Part shown: positions 1-7,617 of the stretch, piece by piece
Layout: every line of letters begins with the position of its first letter
Position numbering within the stretch: position 1 is the first letter of the stretch
NCBI GenBank assembly: GCA_024642285.1
Contig: JAHEBJ010000006.1
Span: forward strand, 1 to 57,113
DNA from: Sphingobacteriales bacterium
GTDB taxonomy: Bacteria > Bacteroidota > Bacteroidia > Chitinophagales > Chitinophagaceae
Direction of reading: 5' to 3'
Length of the DNA: 57,113 nt
The notes under the pieces: generated by a model
The model's input: the letters and a program-made list of their open reading frames with translations, nothing else
Told to the model about the DNA's origin: nothing
Database searches by the model: none
Program-made: the position numbers and the translations under genes

Positions 1-73
1 TCAATAAAAATGCTGCCAGGAAAGCACCTGCCACAAGAATACTGAAACTAATAAGTATGAAAAATGCGCTCAA
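1..73 (-). CDS. ccoS: CcoS, cbb3 oxidase assembly protein (partial, cut by window start)
   Basis: Only the first 24 codons are present. A TTG start at 73-71 follows an AAAAGA stretch and gives a short N-terminus MSAFFILISFSILVAG that continues as one hydrophobic helix (AFLAAFLL) to the window edge. CcoS is a tiny single-span membrane protein needed to put heme and copper into cbb3-type cytochrome oxidase, and its usual N-terminus is MS followed by such a helix. The gene lies just downstream of the copper ATPase gene ccoI on the same strand, the standard ccoI-ccoS order, and ccoN/O/P would be expected beyond the window. No ATG is available in this frame after the upstream stop. Confidence 0.72.
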   Translation of the reverse strand, partial: MSAFFILISFSILVAGAFLAAFLL

Positions 74-96
74 AAGAGATGTCTTTTAATTATCGT

Positions 97-162
97 CAAA
101 AGTAGACTTGCATTAAAAATTTGACTGTGATAACTGTCAAACCAAAATATGATTTTGGTCAT
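97..162 (-). promoter_or_regulatory. Promoter of ccoS with two tandem Crp/Fnr-type sites
   Basis: On the minus strand a perfect Bacteroidota -7 element TACTTTTG lies at 104-97. A Crp/Fnr-like site GTGA-N6-TCAA lies at 127-140, its centre 33 bp from the centre of the -7 element. A second, better site ATGA-N6-TCAT lies at 149-162, 22 bp (two helical turns) further upstream. The 33 bp spacing equals a class II activator position near -41 and recurs at other genes in this window. This suggests the ccoS (ccoNOP) unit has its own oxygen- or NO-responsive promoter inside the ccoI-ccoS gap. Confidence 0.6.
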
Positions 163-170
163 GTACCAAA

Positions 171-2522
171 TCAAAGGCCTTTTTTATGTGCCATAAAGGA
201 AGAATACAAACTAACAAAAAGTACAATACTTATGCTGCTTGCCGGCATGAGGATAGCGGCTACCATTGGGGAAAGCAGCCCCTGCACGGCAAATGAAAGT
301 CCAACAATATTGTATAAAATTGACAGAATAAAGCTGGCCATGACGATAGTTTTTCCAGATCTGGCAAAACTGATAAATTTATCTAATAAGGCTACTTTAC
401 TGCCATCCAATATAGCATCGCTGGCCGGGGAGAATTGGGCTGAATTTTCACTTACCGCAATTCCCACATTAGCTTGCATTAATGCACCGGCGTCATTTAA
501 ACCATCACCAAGCATTAACACCTGGTTGTTGTTTTTTTGCATATGCTTTATATAATCCAGCTTTTGCTGCGGCGATTGCTGAAAATTAATGTCTGTATTA
601 CTGCCAAAGATTTTTACGAGGTTTTCTTTCTCCAGGTTATTGTCGCCTGATAAAACATACATATGAAAACCTTTTTTGTCAAGATTTCTAACCATAGTTT
701 CCAATCCCTGTCTATATTGATTATGAACACGATACGTGCCCATGTGTACATTATCCATTAGCACATGAACAGCCGTTCCGGTATCCTGTGTAAAAACAGG
801 AATATTATCTTTCACAAAAGAGGATGACCCCATCTTGACATAAGTATTATCTGCAACGGCTTGCAAACCTTTTCCGGTAAACTCTTTGAATTCCTTTAAC
901 GTAATTAATTTCTCTTTCGGTTCAGGAATAGAAGCAGCAATCACTTTGCTCAAGGGATGTGAGGATTGTTTGCTGATTGCTCTGATAATTGCCTTTTCAT
1001 GATCTGACAATGGCAATCCTTCGTAATTAACTGCAGCAGCATTACTTTGTGTAATGGTTCCGGTTTTATCAAAGACAATTGTATTGATTTTCGCCAACGA
1101 TTCGATTACGGATGCATTCTTAAGGAAGAGTTTGTTACGGCCAAAAATCCGCAGCATATTGCCGTAAGTAAAAGTTGCCGATAATAATAAGGAGCATGGA
1201 CAGGCCACAATCAACGCCGCAGTAACTGCAGGGAAGATTTTTGTAGCATCTGTAAAATACCAGAAAATCACTGTGGTAAAAGCTATTGCAAATAAAACGT
1301 AGGTAAAATACTTGCTCCACGGATGAATAAACGATTTCTCCTCGTTCTTTTTATTGCTGAAAATATCATTGTTCCATAGCTGGGTAATATAGCTCTGCGA
1401 AACTTCTTTTATCACTTCCAGCTCAATGGCGCTGCCAATCTGTTTGCCGCCTGCATAGATTAATTCTCCTTTTTTCTTCTCAACAGCGGCGTTTTCGCCA
1501 CTTACAAAACTGTAGTCAATATTGGCTGTACCCTTCATTAGTATTGCATCGGCCGGAATCAATTCCTCATTACGGATGATGATACGTTCCAATTTTTCCA
1601 ACTGCGTTACCGGAATATTTTTTTCTGCACCATTCCTGATCACCGTAACTCCCAACGGGAAATAAGAAAGATAATCCCTGTCGAATGAAAACGAATCGTA
1701 TGTTTTATTTTGAAACCAGCGGCCAATCAACATAAAGAAAACTATACCCGAGCCTGAATCCAGATATCCTGCTCCTGTTCCGGTAATAATCTCGTAATAA
1801 CTTCTCGTAAATGTTACAATGATAGCAAGGGCAATGGGTGCATCAATATTTAAGAACTTTTGCCGCAGCCCTTTCCAGGCCGAAACAAAAATATCTGCGG
1901 AGCTGAAAAATAAAACCGGAAGTGATAAGCCGAAGATGATCCAGCTGAACGTTTCTTTCAATCCTGCTTCATCAATAAATCCAGATGAGAGATATTCGGG
2001 AAAACTCAGCATCATAATATTGGAGAAACAAAATCCTGCTACGCCAATTTTATAAATTTGTTTCCTGTTGAATGAAGATGCATTTTTTGTAACAGTATCT
2101 TTTAAACTGATATAGGGTTCATAACCAATAAAAGACAACAGTTCCACCACTTTACGCAGTGAAGTTTCCTTGGGGTTAAAAATGACAAAGTCTTCTTTTT
2201 GCTGAAAATTTACCTGTGATTTTTTTACACCCGGTTCAATCCGGTGCAGGTTCTCCAACAAGTAAATACAAGAAGAACAGTGCATTTGCGGAATGGAGAA
2301 TGTTATATTAACCTGCTCCTCACTTCCGAACTGAATAAGTTTTTGAATTGTCTGTTCATCATCCAGGTATGCATATCGTTCTGAAAGAAATTTACCTTTG
2401 GCTTTCAGTCCGGGGTTTTTGTCTAGGTCGTAATAGTTGCAGAGGTTATTTTCATTCAGCAATAAATAAACCTGTTTGCATCCGCTGCAGCAAAACTGAT
2501 GTTCATCAACAGACACGGCCAA
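171..2522 (-). CDS. ccoI: CcoI/FixI copper-transporting P1B-type ATPase
   Basis: This heavy-metal P-type ATPase exports or delivers Cu for cbb3 oxidase assembly in the inner membrane. From the TTG at 2522 it has a Cys-rich N-terminal segment (CCSGC at residues 11-15), an HMA domain with CSSC at 82-85, membrane helices, the CPC metal-translocation motif (ACPCSLLL), the phosphorylation motif DKTGT and a GDGLNDAGAL hinge. The long N-terminus with two Cys clusters is typical of CcoI rather than of CopA. The start is uncertain. The conserved first Cys cluster (CYHCG) is encoded in the same frame upstream of the TTG, up to about 2582, but no ATG, GTG or TTG exists between the TTG and the upstream stop. 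An ATC at 2582-2580 is a possible non-canonical start. The neighbour downstream is ccoS. Confidence 0.9.
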   Translation of the reverse strand: MAVSVDEHQFCCSGCKQVYLLLNENNLCNYYDLDKNPGLKAKGKFLSERYAYLDDEQTIQKLIQFGSEEQVNITFSIPQMHCSSCIYLLENLHRIEPGVKKSQVNFQQKEDFVIFNPKETSLRKVVELLSFIGYEPYISLKDTVTKNASSFNRKQIYKIGVAGFCFSNIMMLSFPEYLSSGFIDEAGLKETFSWIIFGLSLPVLFFSSADIFVSAWKGLRQKFLNIDAPIALAIIVTFTRSYYEIITGTGAGYLDSGSGIVFFMLIGRWFQNKTYDSFSFDRDYLSYFPLGVTVIRNGAEKNIPVTQLEKLERIIIRNEELIPADAILMKGTANIDYSFVSGENAAVEKKKGELIYAGGKQIGSAIELEVIKEVSQSYITQLWNNDIFSNKKNEEKSFIHPWSKYFTYVLFAIAFTTVIFWYFTDATKIFPAVTAALIVACPCSLLLSATFTYGNMLRIFGRNKLFLKNASVIESLAKINTIVFDKTGTITQSNAAAVNYEGLPLSDHEKAIIRAISKQSSHPLSKVIAASIPEPKEKLITLKEFKEFTGKGLQAVADNTYVKMGSSSFVKDNIPVFTQDTGTAVHVLMDNVHMGTYRVHNQYRQGLETMVRNLDKKGFHMYVLSGDNNLEKENLVKIFGSNTDINFQQSPQQKLDYIKHMQKNNNQVLMLGDGLNDAGALMQANVGIAVSENSAQFSPASDAILDGSKVALLDKFISFARSGKTIVMASFILSILYNIVGLSFAVQGLLSPMVAAILMPASSISIVLFVSLYSSFMAHKKGL

Positions 2523-2599
2523 ATCATCACAAATATCTCCGCAATGATAACAGGAAACTGATATGAATTTTGTTTTATTGATATTTGTTCTTTATAAAT

Positions 2600-2630
2600 A
2601 AAAAAGCCGCCACATAGGAATATGCGGCGG
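2600..2630 (-). terminator. Rho-independent terminator after the DUF2892 gene
   Basis: On the minus strand a 9-bp GC-rich stem with one mismatch (arms 2630-2622 and 2615-2607, six-base loop) is followed by a run of six T. It lies after the DUF2892 gene and only 18 nt before the extended ccoI reading frame, so ccoI transcription from upstream must pass it. Confidence 0.7.
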
Positions 2631-2647
2631 GGTAAATTAAACAGAAA

Positions 2648-2842
2648 CTACTGAACACTTTTTGGACTACATGTGTTCAATCCGAAAATCTTATATATCG
2701 GACAAAATAAACTTGCGCCTGTTAATAAAGGAACCAATGCAACCAAACCCCACCAGCTTTGAAAGTATAGCCCCGCAGCTGCAATCGCAATTGCCAGTGT
2801 GTATCTGATCATCTGGTCCGTTTTTCCAACATTGCAAGTCAT
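2648..2842 (-). CDS. DUF2892 (YgaP-type) inner membrane protein
   Basis: This 64-residue protein has two hydrophobic helices (about residues 14-27 and 31-47) and the pattern of the DUF2892 family: MTCNVGKTDQMIRY at the start and a C-terminal LFCPIYKIFGLNTC. Family members are small membrane proteins often found beside rhodanese, sulfur or redox genes; the molecular function is not known. It carries a Crp/Fnr-like site about 78 bp upstream and a terminator downstream. It precedes ccoI on the same strand, which suggests co-regulation with cbb3 oxidase assembly. That link is inferred from context only. Confidence 0.85.
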   Translation of the reverse strand: MTCNVGKTDQMIRYTLAIAIAAAGLYFQSWWGLVALVPLLTGASLFCPIYKIFGLNTCSPKSVQ

Positions 2843-2882
2843 AATAATTAGTTTTATTACACAAATGTTGAAAAACCCCAGT

Positions 2883-2927
2883 GGAAATTAAATGAGGAGA
2901 GTCAAACTAAAATATGATGTTCATCAT
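2883..2927 (-). promoter_or_regulatory. Crp/Fnr-type site and weak -7 element upstream of the DUF2892 gene
   Basis: ATGA-N6-TCAT at 2914-2927 (perfect arms) is followed on the minus strand, 34 bp centre to centre, by TAATTTCC (2890-2883), a 6/8 match to TAnnTTTG. The start codon is 78 bp from the site centre, similar to the other members of the group. Confidence 0.5.
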
Positions 2928-3024
2928 GCAAGTTGTCAGGCTACTAGAGATACGAAACCTACTCAAAATCTATTCGATTATGATGATATCTTAAATTATT
3001 ATTCTGTAAACATTGGCCAGACAC

Positions 3025-3744
3025 CTACTCCTTCTCAAACAACCACCTAAACGGCCTTACTTTCTCCTTTGGACGAAGATTGTATTTCTTAATAGTATTG
3101 TGTTGAATATAATCAACCGCTTCATCAATAGAATCGGTGAAAAAGAACAGGTCTGTATCTTCAGGAGAAATAGTTCCCTCTTTCTTCATCACTTCAATAT
3201 GAGCAATAATATTCCTGTAAAATTCCTTATCGAGGATTACAACTGGAAAATCACTTATCTTTTTTGTCTGCATTAACGTAATGGCTTCAAAATATTCATC
3301 GAGGGTTCCAAACCCGCCAGGTAAAACCACAAAAGCGTAAGAATATTTAGTGAGCAATGTTTTGCGAACAAAGAAATATTTAATATCTACCCATTTATCC
3401 ATATATGGATTGGCATTCTGTTCGTGGGGCAGTTCAATATTACATCCTACGCTCCTGCCACCAACTTCCCTGGCGCCACGATTAGCCGCTTCCATAATGC
3501 CAGGCCCGCCGCCGGTCATGATTGTAAATCCAAGTTGGGCTATCTTCCCCGAAATTTCACGGGCCATTTCATAATCGGGATGTCCTTCTTCAAATCTTGC
3601 AGACCCGAAAACGGTTACACAGGGACCTACAAAATGCAGGGCACGCAGCCCTTTAATAAATTCGAAAAGTACACTTACGGTAAACTTTAATTCCTGCCAG
3701 CGACTTTGCGGGCCTTCCAAAAATTTTATTTCCTGTTTTGTCAT
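3025..3744 (-). CDS. LOG family protein (TIGR00730-type Rossmann fold)
   Basis: This 239-residue protein has the two signatures of LOG/lysine-decarboxylase-like proteins: GGGPGIMEAANRGA in the first half and PGGFGTLDE in the second. Members hydrolyse nucleoside 5'-monophosphates of the cytokinin riboside type to base plus ribose 5-phosphate; in bacteria without a cytokinin role the true substrate is usually unknown (general nucleotide turnover is one proposal). An N-terminal extension of about 40 residues is normal for the larger subclass. It stands alone, preceded by its own perfect -7 element. No Crp/Fnr site was seen in front of it, unlike its neighbours. Confidence 0.85.
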   Translation of the reverse strand: MTKQEIKFLEGPQSRWQELKFTVSVLFEFIKGLRALHFVGPCVTVFGSARFEEGHPDYEMAREISGKIAQLGFTIMTGGGPGIMEAANRGAREVGGRSVGCNIELPHEQNANPYMDKWVDIKYFFVRKTLLTKYSYAFVVLPGGFGTLDEYFEAITLMQTKKISDFPVVILDKEFYRNIIAHIEVMKKEGTISPEDTDLFFFTDSIDEAVDYIQHNTIKKYNLRPKEKVRPFRWLFEKE

Positions 3745-3761
3745 AGTAAGTCAATTCTGAT

Positions 3762-3769
3762 CAAACTTA
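3762..3769 (-). promoter_or_regulatory. -7 promoter element of the LOG gene
   Basis: TAAGTTTG on the minus strand matches the Bacteroidota TAnnTTTG consensus perfectly and ends 18 nt before the ATG at 3744, giving a very short leader. Confidence 0.5.
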
Positions 3770-3812
3770 ACTTTTTTTGATTAATAATAGAAGCAAATAA
3801 AAATGATTGGAG

Positions 3813-4283
3813 TTAAACAGTAACAGGTTCGTTAGCCAGCAACACTTCACCATGATTGATGAGTAAGGGCTTTACTGAGTTAGCAATTATACAATGCATA
3901 TAGGCGTTCAATAATATTTTGTTGGCCTTAGCCAGATCTTTCTTCTGCTCAATATATACTTTGGGATAAAGATTGATGGTTGTAAATTCAAGATGATCTT
4001 CGTAAAGATTTATCTGGCCGATAGCTCCGCAAGTTATGTCTTTTACTTTCATGGTTTGCTTGTCGGCAATGGCCAGGTAGGTTGTCATATAACCGCTGCT
4101 TAGTGCGCCCAGGAACAAATGTTCCGGCGTCCAGATGTCTGCGACACCACCCTTAAACTCTGGCGCTGTAGCAATTTCAATAGTACCGATTACATCCTTC
4201 GCAGTAAGCATTCCTTTCCTGCCGGTGGTGCGTTCCAGATCAACCGCAAAAAAATACTGATGCTTATCTGTTTTCGAGATCAT
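3813..4283 (-). CDS. OsmC family protein lacking the first conserved cysteine
   Basis: This 156-residue protein has the OsmC/Ohr fold signature (TPEHLFLGALSS followed by a long helix, and HCIIANSVK near the C-terminus). OsmC proteins reduce organic hydroperoxides with two conserved cysteines. The second is present (C131), but the position of the first, usually in a SSC motif, is glycine here (SSG, residues 62-64). The protein may therefore lack classical peroxidase activity or use another cysteine such as C85. It starts 5 nt after the universal stress protein gene ends and so is most likely co-transcribed with it, under the Crp/Fnr-like site at 5186-5199. Confidence 0.87.
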   Translation of the reverse strand: MISKTDKHQYFFAVDLERTTGRKGMLTAKDVIGTIEIATAPEFKGGVADIWTPEHLFLGALSSGYMTTYLAIADKQTMKVKDITCGAIGQINLYEDHLEFTTINLYPKVYIEQKKDLAKANKILLNAYMHCIIANSVKPLLINHGEVLLANEPVTV

Positions 4284-4288
4284 GATGT

Positions 4289-5113
4289 TTATGTATGAGA
4301 AATAAAAATGGGCATCTTAATTTCATTGATCACATCCGAAGCAAAGCTCCTCTTAAACAACTGTGAAAATACCGACCTTGAGAAAGCCCCCATCACAATA
4401 AAACTGTTTTGTTTATTCATCAGCCAGTCGGTAAAATCTTTTTTATTCTTCAGATGCAGTGTCTGCAGTTTTAAGTTTGGGAAATGCCTTGAAACTAATT
4501 CAGATATCAAACTGTACTCGGGCAGTTCATCCTCATGATTCATAATTGACAGTAACACCGTTTCTTTTTTAGTTAGCTCGGGATATACATAAGCAAACTG
4601 TTTAATGGCAAACACCGACGACTCACTGCCATCATAGGTTAAGATAATCTGCTCCGGCTCTTTGTAATTTTCCGGCACCAGCATAACCGGGCATTCCGAT
4701 TTTTTCAATACTTCTTCCAGGTAAAAATTGGGTTGATCTTTTGAAACATTTACATAAAACAGGTCGCTGCTGATAAGCAAGGCATCTGCAAAACGGGTTT
4801 CTTCTATTAAGGAAGAAATAGCCATCAGGTCGGTATCCTTGTGAATCCGGTATTCAATACCCTCATTGATACAGTATTCTTTAAACGTATTGATGTTTTT
4901 ATTTACCAACACATCATCTTCATTACGCATCAACCACTCTGGCATAAGGGCCACACCCTCCATTCCGGTAAATGCCATCACTTTTGAATAATCAACCGGA
5001 CTGAGGAAAACGCCTGCCAGTAATACTTTGGAACTGAGATTAATGTTTTTCGCAAATTCAAATGCGCCCTGTGGAAAATGCTGCCCGTCAAGCGCTATGA
5101 TTAACTTTTTCAT
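4289..5113 (-). CDS. Universal stress protein with two UspA domains
   Basis: The 274 residues make two UspA-like halves. The first (1 to about 140) is degenerate. The second (about 150-274) ends in the nucleotide-binding pattern G-x2-x-G..S/T (MGAFSRSVFSQLFKRSFASD) followed by the last strand MPIFISHT. Such proteins bind ATP or signal energy and oxygen stress in the cytoplasm; no partner can be read here. It is the first gene of a two-gene unit with osmC, and a Crp/Fnr-like palindrome lies 79 bp upstream of the ATG. This fits the common induction of usp genes when oxygen is limiting. Confidence 0.88.
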   Translation of the reverse strand: MKKLIIALDGQHFPQGAFEFAKNINLSSKVLLAGVFLSPVDYSKVMAFTGMEGVALMPEWLMRNEDDVLVNKNINTFKEYCINEGIEYRIHKDTDLMAISSLIEETRFADALLISSDLFYVNVSKDQPNFYLEEVLKKSECPVMLVPENYKEPEQIILTYDGSESSVFAIKQFAYVYPELTKKETVLLSIMNHEDELPEYSLISELVSRHFPNLKLQTLHLKNKKDFTDWLMNKQNSFIVMGAFSRSVFSQLFKRSFASDVINEIKMPIFISHT

Positions 5114-5185
5114 AATCTTGCTTTTTTCTTTACCAAATTTACTTGTTTATACAGATTACTAAAATGACAATTGGTATTTATGTAA

Positions 5186-5199
5186 ATGATTCTTATCAT
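5186..5199 (-). promoter_or_regulatory. Crp/Fnr-type site upstream of usp-osmC
   Basis: ATGA-N6-TCAT with perfect 4-bp arms, centre 79 bp from the usp start codon. No good TAnnTTTG element is visible at the expected 33 bp, so the promoter position is not settled. Confidence 0.45.
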
Positions 5200-5248
5200 A
5201 AAATACTAAACCAAATTCAGGATTACAATAGACTAATAAAATAAAAAT

Positions 5249-5319
5249 ATGTTCCTCGTCATATTCCACAAGAATGTGACCAAAATCATAAATAGGTTAA
5301 CACTCACACTTTAGATTTA
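5249..5319 (+). promoter_or_regulatory. Promoter of the fasciclin gene with two Crp/Fnr-like sites
   Basis: Two imperfect sites are present, ATGT-N6-TCAT (5249-5262) and GTGA-N6-TCAT (5276-5289). The second lies exactly 33 bp centre to centre from TAGATTTA (5312-5319), a 7/8 match to the -7 consensus. The tandem arrangement resembles that in front of ccoS. Confidence 0.5.
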
Positions 5320-5354
5320 CGGAACAAAAAATAACATAAATAAAATAACAAATT

Positions 5355-5921
5355 ATGAGAAACAGAATTAAAACAACAATGGCAGCCAGTGTTCTTTTGT
5401 TTGCCATGTCGTGTAACAATGGTGAGGCTACAAACAGCAATACCGCTAATGCAGCAGATAACACTACCAATACGGGCCAGTCTGGCGTGCAGGATGATGA
5501 ATCTGCTAAAAATGTTGTTCAGATAGCTGTAGGTAGTAAAGACCACTCAACATTGGTAACCGCGGTAACTACAGCCGAACTGGTGGATGCATTAAGCAAT
5601 GCGGGCCCGTTCACCGTGTTTGCTCCAACAAATGCAGCTTTTGATAAATTACCGGCAGGAACTGTTGAAGGTTTACTTAAGCCTGAAAAAAGAGACGACC
5701 TTACAACTATATTGCAGTACCATGTTTCATTGGGTGTTTTTAAAACCGATATGTTTCAGGATGGACAGACTATCGGCCAGGTTGATGGCGGCAATATCAC
5801 ACTTAGTGTAAAACCTGATGGTATTTATGTAAACGGAACAGCAAAGATTGTTGGCTCGGTTGTAGCATCAAATGGAATTGTACACGTTATAGACGGGGTA
5901 CTACTACCTCCTGCGAAATAA
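5355..5921 (+). CDS. Fasciclin (FAS1) domain lipoprotein
   Basis: The 188-residue protein has a lipoprotein signal (hydrophobic stretch ending LLFAMSC, lipid-anchored Cys20), an Asn/Thr-rich linker (about 21-45) and a single FAS1 domain (about 52-188) with the characteristic GPFTVFAPTNAAFDKLP and the closing NGIVHVIDGVLLPP. FAS1 domains mediate adhesion or bind ligands; the role in bacteria is mostly undefined. It is probably anchored in the outer or inner membrane facing the periplasm. It is a single-gene unit, with a double Crp/Fnr-like site upstream and a strong terminator downstream, so it probably belongs to the low-oxygen/NO regulon. Confidence 0.9.
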   Translation: MRNRIKTTMAASVLLFAMSCNNGEATNSNTANAADNTTNTGQSGVQDDESAKNVVQIAVGSKDHSTLVTAVTTAELVDALSNAGPFTVFAPTNAAFDKLPAGTVEGLLKPEKRDDLTTILQYHVSLGVFKTDMFQDGQTIGQVDGGNITLSVKPDGIYVNGTAKIVGSVVASNGIVHVIDGVLLPPAK

Positions 5922-5950
5922 GTTTATTGTGATTTAAGCATAATAAAAAG

Positions 5951-5978
5951 GCGCAAACAAATTGTTTGTGCTTTTTTA
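5951..5978 (+). terminator. Terminator of the fasciclin gene
   Basis: A 9-bp stem (5951-5959 with 5963-5971, one G-U pair) is followed by TTTTTTATTTT. On the other strand it may also end the nos operon after the hemoglobin gene. Confidence 0.75.
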
Positions 5979-5998
5979 TTTTAACAAAATAAATAATT

Positions 5999-6397
5999 CT
6001 AAAATATTTTATCAGATGATGAAGACTCAGCAGCAATTTTTATGTGCATAACCGTCGAAATACTCAGTGCCCTCATTTTAACCAGCTTGGCAGTATCGCC
6101 TTTAAACAGCTCATCAACCGTTGTACTGAACAACAGATTCCATCGCTTAAAATGCTCGTCAGTCAGGGGAAACAGGCGATTAATATGCTTGTGCAGCTCC
6201 ATGGGGTTGCCGGTGTAAGATCCGGTATAGAATAACATGTTCTCAAAGAAATCATACATGACAGGAAGATGTTTTTCCCAATTTACTTTGGCTATATCAT
6301 AAAAGATAAAACCGATCGTTTCATCTTGCTTTATTTTTTTGTAGAATTCATTTACCAGCAACTCTATATCTTTTCTTGTTGTGATATCTTTTTTCAT
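5999..6397 (-). CDS. Group III truncated hemoglobin
   Basis: From the ATG at 6397 the protein is 132 residues, typical of group III truncated globins. It has the start KDIxxRKDIELLVNEFY, the helix E/F region with the proximal histidine in MELHKHINRLFPLT, and the closing MKIA-type helix. These globins bind O2 or NO and are thought to help detoxify NO or deliver ligand. An earlier ATG at 6424 would overlap the preceding hemerythrin gene by 17 nt and adds a segment not seen in the family. It is the last gene of the nos operon, an unusual place that supports a role in protecting N2O reduction from NO. Confidence 0.87.
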   Translation of the reverse strand: MKKDITTRKDIELLVNEFYKKIKQDETIGFIFYDIAKVNWEKHLPVMYDFFENMLFYTGSYTGNPMELHKHINRLFPLTDEHFKRWNLLFSTTVDELFKGDTAKLVKMRALSISTVMHIKIAAESSSSDKIF

Positions 6398-6407
6398 TAA
6401 TAGTAAT

Positions 6408-6842
6408 TTAGTGCAACAGCTCATGTATTTCCTTCAGTTGTGCTGCTGTGCAATGCTGCTGAAGCATAGGAAACAAAACCCTTTCTTCTTTACGAATATG
6501 ATCTTGCAGGGTAACAGCCAGTTCGTCCAACGTATTTACCAGGTCGGTGGAATTGGTCAGTGAAGAAAACAGTGCTGACAATTGCTGATGCTCTTTTTTT
6601 ATCTCTGTGCTCAAAGCTGTTACGTCAGCATGACAATCCTTTACATTATCCAACATCAGTTCTTCTTTACGAAAATGATCTTTTATATGTTCTTCAAATT
6701 GTGTCTGTGCATATCTTGCCTTGTCCCATGGTTCTGCTGGAAGTTCACGATATACCGGTGCATCTTTTTTCAGCAACTGCGCTAATACTAATGATCCGTG
6801 ATGTTCTCTCGACAATGGGGCTAACGCTTCGTCTCTTTTCAT
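6408..6842 (-). CDS. Hemerythrin-domain protein
   Basis: This 144-residue four-helix protein shows the di-iron ligand pattern: HH at the end of the first helix (SREHHGS), HIKDHFRKEE, KEHQQL and HIRKEERVLFPML. Cytoplasmic hemerythrin-like proteins bind O2 or NO at a non-heme di-iron centre or repair iron centres. It starts 1 nt after nosY and is followed by the hemoglobin gene, so it is translated from the nos transcript. A role in handling NO during N2O respiration is inferred from this position and is not shown by the sequence. Confidence 0.87.
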   Translation of the reverse strand: MKRDEALAPLSREHHGSLVLAQLLKKDAPVYRELPAEPWDKARYAQTQFEEHIKDHFRKEELMLDNVKDCHADVTALSTEIKKEHQQLSALFSSLTNSTDLVNTLDELAVTLQDHIRKEERVLFPMLQQHCTAAQLKEIHELLH

Positions 6843-6843
6843 A

Positions 6844-7611
6844 CTACAAATCTTTATGTTTGAATTTCCGTAATGAAAGCCAGGTGGGTATCAACACCCA
6901 GGTAACCAATACCAAAAACGATATGATTAAACCAAGTTGTGTGCCGAAAAAATCTTTAAAAATCGCTCCGGTATAACCCATCAATGCTGATACATCCATT
7001 TTCAATAAGATCAGTATGCGGCTTAAATCAATAGGGTTGAATGCTGTTGCACCAACCATTAGTTTTTCCAAAGGATAATCTGCAAACTGAAAAAGTAAAA
7101 ACAATATCAGTCCGTCGAAAATAACAGAAAAGTAAAGCCACAATAAAATAACCACACCAATGCCTTTTGCCTTATCTCTTGCTTTAACAGCAGCCAGCAT
7201 GGCTAGAGATGTAAAGATCACCGACAATAAAATTCCTGTTCCTAACATCATAAATCCTGTAGGCGTTGCTTCAAATAACAAAATAGGAATACCTGCACCA
7301 ACAAAAAATGCAAAAGCCATAGAAGCGGCAAGGCCGGAAAAAAGGCTTAACCAGATAGTCTTCCTTTTCAACGGTTGACTTACCAGCAATTCTAAAAACT
7401 CCGAACTGTTGTAAACATAAATTGCAGGAAACAAAAGACTAACCAAGGGTACAATTATAAGAATAATATTGAGCAGACTCAATAATCCTTTTGCCGAATT
7501 GTCTTCCAGGTTGAAAATACTTATGGATATCAACAACAAAAATGCGGTATACGCCAACACAATTTTATTTCGGAGAATATCTATAATTACGTATTTGATT
7601 ATTTTTTTCAT
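6844..7611 (-). CDS. nosY: NosY, ABC-2 type permease for N2O reductase maturation
   Basis: The protein has 255 residues and six predicted membrane helices; the first is at about 15-32 (IVLAYTAFLLLISISIF) and the last ends at about 245. It is the membrane partner of the NosF ATPase in the NosDFY complex that supplies sulfur and copper for the CuZ site of NosZ. It follows nosF by 6 nt and lies 1 nt before the hemerythrin gene. Identification rests on the ABC-2 permease pattern and the nosD-nosF-nosY order. Confidence 0.88.
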   Translation of the reverse strand: MKKIIKYVIIDILRNKIVLAYTAFLLLISISIFNLEDNSAKGLLSLLNIILIIVPLVSLLFPAIYVYNSSEFLELLVSQPLKRKTIWLSLFSGLAASMAFAFFVGAGIPILLFEATPTGFMMLGTGILLSVIFTSLAMLAAVKARDKAKGIGVVILLWLYFSVIFDGLILFLLFQFADYPLEKLMVGATAFNPIDLSRILILLKMDVSALMGYTGAIFKDFFGTQLGLIISFLVLVTWVLIPTWLSLRKFKHKDL

Positions 7612-7617
7612 GTCCCT

